A stretch of DNA of 10,575 nucleotides from an uncultured Collinsella sp. (lineage in GTDB: Bacteria > Actinomycetota > Coriobacteriia > Coriobacteriales > Coriobacteriaceae), in NCBI GenBank assembly GCA_959602875.1, contig CAUGVQ010000072.1:1-10575 (forward strand). The letters run 5' to 3'. The translations under genes and the position numbers were made by a program. The notes under the pieces are model-generated. The model was not told the origin of the DNA, made no database searches, and saw nothing but the letters and a program-made list of their open reading frames with translations. Each line of letters begins with the position of its first letter. Positions within the stretch are counted from its first letter, which is position 1. Below are positions 1-4,969 of this stretch, piece by piece.

Positions 1-47
1 CTGTTTGAGCAGCGAGGAATGGCGGGCGCCGCCTCCGCCTGTTTTTC

Positions 48-266
48 CTAGCGGATAATCTCGCAATCAGGCTCAATCTTGCTGGTGAGGGCGACGACTT
101 TCTCGAGCACCTCGTCAAACGCGTCGTCTGCGGCGGTGAGCGTGAGCTTTTGCGTCAGGAAGTTGACCTTGGCGTCGTCGACGCCGTCGACCTTCTTGAT
201 GGCGTCTTCGAGCTTGAGTGCGCAGTTGGCGCAATCGATCTCGTCGAGTTTGAAAGACTTGCGCAT
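48..266 (-). CDS. Stand-alone heavy-metal-associated (HMA) domain protein, CadA/ZntA-like
   Basis: A 72-aa protein consisting of one ferredoxin-like HMA domain, of the kind that binds a soft metal ion in the cytosol and passes it to a metal ATPase. The CxxC metal site is C12-A-N-C15, preceded by Asp (IDCANCA). Family knowledge: DCxxC is typical of the N-terminal domains of Zn/Cd/Pb P-type ATPases (CadA, ZntA), whereas copper chaperones usually have TCxxC. The ending KIEPDCEI also resembles the end of CadA-type domains, with an extra Cys68 that could be a further ligand. The ATG at 264-266 has a good ribosome binding site (AAAGGAA, complement of 273-279). It lies 42 nt downstream of the ArsR-type regulator and is probably co-transcribed with it. 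Only 47 nt follow in the window; a P-type ATPase beyond the edge is plausible but unseen. A copper chaperone (CopZ) is the less likely alternative. Confidence 0.88.
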   Translation of the reverse strand: MRKSFKLDEIDCANCALKLEDAIKKVDGVDDAKVNFLTQKLTLTAADDAFDEVLEKVVALTSKIEPDCEIIR

Positions 267-308
267 GATGGGTTCCTTTCTGTTGGCGTCCCAGCGGGGC
301 CAGGCCGG

Positions 309-638
309 TTATTCGCAGATATGGTTCATGCCCTGGGCGAGCATGGTGTGGACGTGGTCGTCGGCAAGCGAGTAGATGATGCTGCGGCCGTCGCGGTCGA
401 AGCGCACGAGCCTCGCCTGCTTCAAGATGCGCAGCTGGTGGCTGACGGCGCTCTGCGTGGCGCCGATGGTCTCGGCGATATCGCCCACGGCGCGCGGCTG
501 GTCAAACAGCGCGTAGAGGATCTTGATACGGGTGGTGTCGGAAAAGACCTTGAACAGGTCGGCAAGGTCGTAGAGCAGCTCCTCGTCGGGCAGGCAGGGC
601 TCGTCTGCAGCAGGGGAGGGCTCGGCTTCAGCGGTCAT
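309..638 (-). CDS. ArsR/SmtB-family metal-sensing repressor (predicted alpha5 Zn(II) sensor)
   Basis: A 109-aa winged-helix repressor. The core reads LFKVFSDTTRIKILYAL, then a helix-turn-helix at about residues 51-73 (VGDIAETIGATQSAVSHQL) and a wing around FDRDGRSIIYSL. The last helix carries D93-x-H95-x10-H106-x2-E109. This is the spacing and residue set of the alpha5 zinc site known from SmtB (Asp, His, His, Glu; CzrA has His last). The Cys pair of the alpha3N site in CadC/ArsR (ELCVC) is absent: the equivalent stretch reads RAVGD. Inference: a Zn(II)-type sensor that leaves DNA when metal binds, derepressing itself and the HMA gene. The ATG at 636-638 follows AAGGGAG (complement of 643-649). 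H97 and C108 also lie in the last helix, and C15 is in the N-terminal arm, so accessory metal contacts are possible. Family assignment is firm; metal identity is a prediction. Confidence 0.93.
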   Translation of the reverse strand: MTAEAEPSPAADEPCLPDEELLYDLADLFKVFSDTTRIKILYALFDQPRAVGDIAETIGATQSAVSHQLRILKQARLVRFDRDGRSIIYSLADDHVHTMLAQGMNHICE

Positions 639-662
639 GATGCTCCCTTCAACTCTTCAACG

Positions 663-680
663 TATGAACAATTGTTCATA
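663..680. promoter_or_regulatory. Operator 1 for the ArsR-family repressor (perfect 18-bp palindrome)
   Basis: TATGAACAATTGTTCATA is a perfect inverted repeat centred between 671 and 672. The TGAACA...TGTTCA core matches the type of operator bound by SmtB/CzrA-like ArsR repressors. It lies just downstream of the predicted transcription start (roughly +6 to +23), where a bound dimer would block initiation or escape. Confidence 0.78.
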
Positions 681-692
681 TATCTGAGTATG

Positions 693-720
693 AGTATATG
701 AACGTATGCTCATATGTCAA
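693..720 (-). promoter_or_regulatory. Sigma-70-type promoter of the arsR-HMA unit
   Basis: Read on the minus strand, TTGACA (complement of 715-720, a perfect -35) is followed by a 16-nt spacer and TATACT (complement of 693-698, 5 of 6 to TATAAT). The expected start of transcription is near 685-687, giving a leader of about 47-50 nt before the ArsR ATG. This AT-rich island stands out sharply from the GC-rich surroundings. Confidence 0.8.
696..715. promoter_or_regulatory. Operator 2 for the ArsR-family repressor (imperfect palindrome in promoter spacer)
   Basis: ATATGAACGTATGCTCATAT pairs at 8 of 10 positions about its centre (705/706) and shares the ATATGAAC half-site with operator 1. It fills the -35/-10 spacer and overlaps part of the -10. 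The two centres are 34 bp apart, close to three helical turns, so two dimers could bind the same face. An alternative, wider pairing TATGAG (689-694) with CTCATA (709-714) also exists. Confidence 0.6.
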
Positions 721-882
721 GAGATTCTTAGGCGAATTCTCCGAAAGGCTTCCGTTTTCCGCGAACGGCGTCAAGGTTCGGTGCGCCATGCGCGCTGCTC
801 GTTGTCGGAGCGATGCGGTAGGATATCAGGCGACGATCGCAAAACGCACCGGCGCCTTATCGTCGGTAGAAACGGAGCAGCT

Positions 883-1788
883 ATGATCATCGAGGAGCAT
901 GCCCTCTGGGGAGAGGAGCCCACGCCCGAGCACCCCGCAACCTACAGAGCCTATCTGGCCGATGCGCTCACCTCGGCGCCCGACGCCAAGCGTCCAGCCA
1001 TGGTGGTCTGTGGTGGCGGGGGATTCCATCACGTGGTGTCGCATGAGAAAGAGCCGGTCGCGCTCGCGTTTCTCGACCGGGGCTACCAGGTGTTCGTGCT
1101 CGATTACGTAACCACTTCGACGGGCGACGTGTCCTACCCGCATCCCGAGGCGGACCTTGCCAAGATGGTCGCCACGGTTCGCGCCAACGCCGACGCTTGG
1201 CGTGTGGACCCGGAGCGCGTCGGCGTCATCGGGTTCTCGGCGGGCGGCTTTGTCTGCGCCGCGCTCGCCGCTGGATGGAAGTCCGGCCCCTTTGCGGCGC
1301 TCGCCGGTGCGCGTCCCGATGCCATCCGCCCCGATGCGGCGGTGCTCTGCTATCCGCTGCTCGACCTGCGCGTGGTGCGCGACGAGCAGCTTCGCGACCC
1401 GCGCATCGACCTGCGCGTTCCCAAGACGGGCGGCAAGACCGGTCGCGACTTGGTGATGGACTACCTCGCCGCGGTCGCCGGCGGCGAGGGCGATGACGAA
1501 CGCCTGACCGAGATCGCTCCGGTGAGCCATGTTGACCGCACCATGGCCCCGACCTTTGTCTGGGGAACCGCCGACGACAAGACCTGCCCCATCGTGCAGG
1601 TGCACGATTTTGCCGCCGCCATGGCGCGCGCCGGCGTGCCGCATGAGGTGCACGTATTCGACCAGGGCGGTCACGGCCTCTCGATGGCAAACGTCAACAC
1701 GTGTACGGACAACGAGGCGGAGCAGGTGGTCGTGCGCCCGTGGTTTGACCTTGCGTGCGCCTTCCTCACGCGTCGGGGTGTCGCGTAG
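883..1788 (+). CDS. Alpha/beta-hydrolase, BD-FAE / acetyl-esterase-like
   Basis: A 301-aa cytoplasmic serine hydrolase; no signal peptide or membrane segment is seen. Catalytic parts are visible in order: a glycine-rich oxyanion segment CGGGGF at 43-48, the nucleophile elbow G117-F-S119-A-G-G, the acid in GTADD (D231 or D232), and the catalytic His in GGHGLS (H264). The stretch EKEPVALAFLDRGYQVFVLDY is typical of the BD-FAE/xylan-esterase-like branch, which removes acyl groups from small or carbohydrate esters. The actual substrate is unknown. ATG 883 is chosen over an in-frame upstream start at 706, because the upstream part has no family similarity and GGAG (874-877) precedes 883. The gene sits 167 nt from the divergent metal-regulated promoter and 57 nt ahead of the CorA-like gene. 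One oddity: the oxyanion loop starts CG where relatives commonly have PG or HG. Confidence 0.88.
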   Translation: MIIEEHALWGEEPTPEHPATYRAYLADALTSAPDAKRPAMVVCGGGGFHHVVSHEKEPVALAFLDRGYQVFVLDYVTTSTGDVSYPHPEADLAKMVATVRANADAWRVDPERVGVIGFSAGGFVCAALAAGWKSGPFAALAGARPDAIRPDAAVLCYPLLDLRVVRDEQLRDPRIDLRVPKTGGKTGRDLVMDYLAAVAGGEGDDERLTEIAPVSHVDRTMAPTFVWGTADDKTCPIVQVHDFAAAMARAGVPHEVHVFDQGGHGLSMANVNTCTDNEAEQVVVRPWFDLACAFLTRRGVA

Positions 1789-1845
1789 CAGCGCGTAGTC
1801 ATTTGCCGGCGCATTCGGGGTATGGTAGTCGCAGGGGGTGGTGAC

Positions 1846-2868
1846 ATGGAACGTGTTTGGTCGGTGCGCTCGGAGGTGCTGACGGACAGCCCTTGCCCTC
1901 AGGGGGTCGAGGCGAAAGACAGCGCCGGTCGGGTAACGCTCATCTCCGTGGCGGAAGCGGCAAAGCGCTTTCCCGATGCGCTCACCGTGGAGGTGCTGGA
2001 GTCGCTGCCGCATGTCGCCGTGTCCTATATCGAGCGCGACGCGGCGTGCGCGGCAGGTATCGTTGTCATTCCTACGGCGCGGCGCCCGCAACGCGAGGCG
2101 CGCCGGTTCGCGTTCATCGTGCTTCCCGGCGAGCTTGTGCTAGTTGAGGATGGCTCGACTTGCGCAGAGCTTCTCGACCAACTTCAAGCTGAGAAAGTGC
2201 CGGTGGGGAGCGCGCATGGCGCCTTTGTCGCACTCGTGCGGCTGCTTCTGCGCGATCACCCCGCCAAGCTGTCGCGCGTGCGCGAGGATTTCGAGCTCAT
2301 CGAGGAGCTCATCCTAGAGGGGCGCGAGCGCGTGAACCGCTCGCTCATGCGCGAAGACGCGCGCCGCCTGCTCGGCATCGACGGGTTCTACCAAGGGCTT
2401 ACCGATATCTTGGGCGAGCTTGCCGACGAGGGCGAAGGGCTTATCGACCCCGCCGTCCGCCCGCGTCTCGCCGCGCTCGCTCGGCAGGTGGAGCGCCTCT
2501 CCACGCGTCTGGAGGCGTTGCAGGACTACTGCCTGCAGGTTCAGGCGCTCTATCAGGAGAGCATCGATATCCGGCAGAACAACGTCATGCAGTGGCTCAC
2601 CGTGGTGACGACCATCGCCATGCCGCTCACCTTCATCACCGGTTGGTACGGTATGAACTTCCCGCATATGGCGCTCTTCGATGTGCCGTGGGGCTATATC
2701 GCGGTCGTTGCGGTGTGCGCGGCGATCGTTGTCCTCGAGATTGCGTTCTTCCATCGCCAGGGCTGGTTGAGCTTCGGCGGGCGCGTGCGGCGCGGCGCCC
2801 GTGGGGTACGGCGGCGTGCAAAGCGCGCGACCGGTGCGGACGCGCGCCGCCGCGGGGAGGGCGCATAG
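1846..2868 (+). CDS. CorA-family divalent cation channel (divergent)
   Basis: A 340-aa predicted magnesium/divalent-cation channel subunit; CorA forms homopentamers in the cytoplasmic membrane. Residues 1-245 form the cytosolic alpha/beta and long-helix region, with charged helices from about 140 to 245. TM1 is about 248-268 and ends in the family signature Y268-G-M-N-F (GMN 269-271). A short loop and TM2 (about 282-303) follow. The usual MPEL-type acidic loop is replaced by PHMALFDVPWGY, where Asp is the only acid. The tail 313-340 is extremely basic (11 Arg and 1 Lys) and longer than in classical CorA, which ends soon after TM2. ATG 1846 is preceded by AGGGGG (1833-1838), a better placed site than that for the in-frame GTG/ATG region at 1822. 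Family is confident; ion selectivity is not. Confidence 0.88.
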   Translation: MERVWSVRSEVLTDSPCPQGVEAKDSAGRVTLISVAEAAKRFPDALTVEVLESLPHVAVSYIERDAACAAGIVVIPTARRPQREARRFAFIVLPGELVLVEDGSTCAELLDQLQAEKVPVGSAHGAFVALVRLLLRDHPAKLSRVREDFELIEELILEGRERVNRSLMREDARRLLGIDGFYQGLTDILGELADEGEGLIDPAVRPRLAALARQVERLSTRLEALQDYCLQVQALYQESIDIRQNNVMQWLTVVTTIAMPLTFITGWYGMNFPHMALFDVPWGYIAVVAVCAAIVVLEIAFFHRQGWLSFGGRVRRGARGVRRRAKRATGADARRRGEGA

Positions 2869-2882
2869 GGCATCCGAGGCGG

Positions 2883-2888
2883 TATACT
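2883..2888 (+). promoter_or_regulatory. Possible -10 element for the GH13 gene
   Basis: TATACT lies 41 nt before the amylase-type start, in the 61-nt gap after the CorA-like gene. No convincing -35 hexamer exists at 16-18 nt upstream, so this is a weak call. It would allow the amylase and DUF218 genes to be expressed apart from the genes before them. Confidence 0.3.
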
Positions 2889-2929
2889 GGTCAAGATGAC
2901 GATTTGTCAACAGGAACAGGAGCTGCGAT

Positions 2930-4315
2930 ATGTGGGCTTTTGAGAGCGTCTTCTACCAGATCTTTCCCCTGGGATTCTGCGGTGCGCCGCACGAGAACGA
3001 CGGTGTGGTGGTGCCGCGCATCCGGCGCGTGGCCGAATGGGCGGACTACCTTGAGGGGCTCGGTGTCGGCGCCGTTCTTTTAAATCCGGTCTTTGAGTCC
3101 TCGGTGCATGGCTACGACACCCGCGACCTCACGCGCGTCGACTGCCGTCTGGGCACGAACGAGGACCTCTCTGAGGTGGTGCGCGAGCTGCACGCCCACG
3201 GCATCCGTGTTGTGCTCGATGCGGTCTTTAACCATGTGGGCCGCGACTTCTGGGCGTTTCGCGATGTGCGCGAGCGGCGCTGGGACTCGCCCTACAAGGA
3301 TTGGTTCTGCCTGAACTTCGACGGGGACTCCGCGTTTGGCGACGGTTTCTGGTACGAGGGCTGGGAGGGCGTGTACGACCTCGTGAAACTGAACCTCAAA
3401 AACCCCGCGGTCGTCGACTACCTGCTCGACGCGGTGCGCACGTGGCGCCGGGAGTTTGCGATCGACGGCCTCAGACTCGATGTGGCCTACTCGCTCGACC
3501 ATGACTTCCTGCGTCGTCTGCACGGTGTGGCGCGCGAGCTCTCGGGCGAGATGCCCGCCGGCGCACCCGTTGCGGGCGCGCATGCGGACGATGCGACCTT
3601 TGTCCTCATTGGCGAGACGCTTCATGGCGATTACAGCCAGTTCGTGAATGCCGACATGCTCGATTCCTGCACCAACTACGAGTGCTACAAGGGGCTCTAC
3701 TCGAGCTTCAACAGTCAGAACATGTTCGAGATCGCCCATTCGCTGCATCGTCAGTTTGGCGGCGATCCCTGGTGCATCTACCGCGGGCTCCATCTGCTGA
3801 GCTTTGCCGACAACCACGACGTCACGCGTCTGGCGTCTATCTTGAGCGATCCGGCGTGCATCCGCCCCGCCTACGGCTTGCTCTTTGGCATGCCGGGGAT
3901 TCCGTGTCTCTACTACGGCAGTGAGTGGGGTGCCACGGGGACCAAGGGCGGCGGAGACGACTGGGCGCTTCGCCCCGCGTTCGAGCGCCCGGAGCCAAAT
4001 GACCTTACGAGCTATATCGAGCGCCTGGTGCAGGAGCGCACGGCGGGGTCGGGCGCTCGGGCGCTTTGCTACGGCGCCTATCGGAACGTGCAGATCCAGA
4101 ACAAGCAGCTGCTCTTTGAGCGTGCGGTCGAGGCGTCTGCCGAGGGTCCCGCCGAGCGAGTCCTTGTGGCGGTAAACGCCGTGGCCGAGCCGTTCGATTT
4201 CTCCGCGGGCGAGCTCGCAGGCGCGTTTTGCGATCTGCTTACGGGCGAGGACGTCGAACTCGCGGGCACGCTCCATCTGGAGCCCTACGAGGTTCGCTAC
4301 TTGCTCCAGCGCTAG
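2930..4315 (+). CDS. GH13-family alpha-amylase-type glycoside hydrolase, intracellular
   Basis: A 461-aa (beta/alpha)8-barrel enzyme predicted to cleave alpha-glucosidic bonds in maltodextrins or related glucans. All four GH13 regions are present: I, DAVFNH at 97-102; II, GLRLDVA at 180-186 with nucleophile D184; III, GET with acid/base E229; IV, SFADNHD at 291-297 with the transition-state stabiliser D297. The start FYQIFPLGFCGAP and the stretch FNHVGRDFWAFRDV resemble a group of GH13 enzymes from anaerobic Firmicutes and Actinobacteria. There is no signal peptide, carbohydrate-binding module or N-terminal extension, so it should act on imported oligosaccharides. A small beta-domain fills about 390-461. 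ATG 2930 has AGGAG at 2918-2922. The next gene starts 14 nt after the stop. Exact specificity (alpha-amylase, cyclomaltodextrinase or neopullulanase type) cannot be read from the sequence. Confidence 0.93.
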   Translation: MWAFESVFYQIFPLGFCGAPHENDGVVVPRIRRVAEWADYLEGLGVGAVLLNPVFESSVHGYDTRDLTRVDCRLGTNEDLSEVVRELHAHGIRVVLDAVFNHVGRDFWAFRDVRERRWDSPYKDWFCLNFDGDSAFGDGFWYEGWEGVYDLVKLNLKNPAVVDYLLDAVRTWRREFAIDGLRLDVAYSLDHDFLRRLHGVARELSGEMPAGAPVAGAHADDATFVLIGETLHGDYSQFVNADMLDSCTNYECYKGLYSSFNSQNMFEIAHSLHRQFGGDPWCIYRGLHLLSFADNHDVTRLASILSDPACIRPAYGLLFGMPGIPCLYYGSEWGATGTKGGGDDWALRPAFERPEPNDLTSYIERLVQERTAGSGARALCYGAYRNVQIQNKQLLFERAVEASAEGPAERVLVAVNAVAEPFDFSAGELAGAFCDLLTGEDVELAGTLHLEPYEVRYLLQR

Positions 4316-4329
4316 CGAGGCGCGCGGTC

Positions 4330-4950
4330 GTGGCGGGAAAGAGCACAACCTCGAGCCGAGGCCTTGCCCGGCGCATCCTTCTTGCCGCGGCGGCGGTGGT
4401 AACGCTTGCGCTCGTCGTCCTTTTGGTGACGGCGGCTCGCATCGGGACGTTTGGGACGGTTGACGAGACGCGGCCGGCGGATACGGCCATCGTGCTCGGC
4501 GCGGCGGTTGTGGGCGACGAGCCCACGCCGGTCTTTGCCGCCCGCATCGACCATGCGATTGACCTCTATCGAGAAGGGATGGTGAACACCATCATCTTCA
4601 CGGGTGCGAGAAGCCCGGAGGACGAGCTCAGCGAGGCCGAGGCGGCGCGCCGTTACGCGCTCGCCCGCGGCGTGCCTGCCGATGCCATCCTTACCGAGGA
4701 GGCATCGCGCATCACGAGCGAGAACATCGCAAACGCCGCCCAGATTATGCGCCAGCATGACCTTGTGAGCGCGCTGGTGGTAAGCGACCCTCCGCATATG
4801 CTCCGCTCGGTCCGCATGTCGCGCGATGCCGGAATCGACGCAGCAAGCTCGCCCACGCCAACATCGCGCTACCAAACGCTTGCCACGCAGCTACCCTTCA
4901 TTGCGCGTGAAACGGTGCTCTACTTGGGCTACCTGCTTTTTGGCGTGTAG
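4330..4950 (+). CDS. SanA/YdcF-like DUF218 membrane protein
   Basis: A 206-aa protein with a short basic N-terminus, one transmembrane anchor (about 15-37) and an extracytoplasmic DUF218 domain. Family hallmarks are AIVLGAAV (53-60), FAARIDHAIDLYREG, IIFTGA (88-93), SEAEAARRYALARGVP, EEASRITSENIANA and the segment VSDPPHMLRSVRMSRDAGI. SanA of E. coli affects envelope permeability to vancomycin, and YdcF binds S-adenosylmethionine. The biochemical role of most members is not settled, so only an envelope role is inferred. The GTG at 4330 is chosen because it lies after the amylase stop (4315), follows GAGG (4317-4320) and leaves a normal N-terminal anchor. An earlier in-frame start at 4228 would overlap the amylase gene by 88 nt. 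The 14-nt gap implies co-transcription with the GH13 gene. The gene is convergent with the YhgE-like gene, 18 nt away. Confidence 0.85.
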   Translation: MAGKSTTSSRGLARRILLAAAAVVTLALVVLLVTAARIGTFGTVDETRPADTAIVLGAAVVGDEPTPVFAARIDHAIDLYREGMVNTIIFTGARSPEDELSEAEAARRYALARGVPADAILTEEASRITSENIANAAQIMRQHDLVSALVVSDPPHMLRSVRMSRDAGIDAASSPTPTSRYQTLATQLPFIARETVLYLGYLLFGV

Positions 4951-4969
4951 CGCCGCGCTCTCGGGCGCT
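4949..4969. terminator. Possible hairpin between convergent genes
   Basis: AGCGCC (4949-4954) pairs with GGCGCT (4964-4969) around a 9-nt loop in the 18-nt gap between two convergent genes, overlapping both stop codons. No T-tract follows on either strand, so intrinsic termination is doubtful. It is listed because nothing else here could stop the two converging transcripts. Confidence 0.25.

Noticed and set aside
1..47. GC-rich stretch after the HMA gene as a terminator
   Set aside because: Stems are imperfect and no T-tract is visible on the minus strand. The unit may simply continue past the edge; no start codon for a further gene is visible.
150..701. 183-aa open frame on the plus strand across the HMA and ArsR genes
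   Set aside because: It covers two recognisable genes on the other strand and runs into their promoter and operators.
752..768. Hairpin CCGTT/AACGG in the hydrolase leader as a terminator or riboswitch
   Set aside because: A 5-bp stem with no T-tract or conserved core; expected by chance in this base composition.
706..882. Upstream extension of the hydrolase reading frame
   Set aside because: The extra residues are basic and unlike the family; ATG 883 has a ribosome binding site and starts where family similarity begins.
826..2091. 421-aa open frame on the minus strand opposite the hydrolase and the CorA-like gene
   Set aside because: It is antisense to two genes with clear family motifs, spans the gap between them and has no recognisable domain. 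It is a by-product of high GC codon bias.
3080..4348. 422-aa open frame on the minus strand opposite the GH13 gene
   Set aside because: The opposite strand carries all four GH13 catalytic regions; this frame shows no motif.
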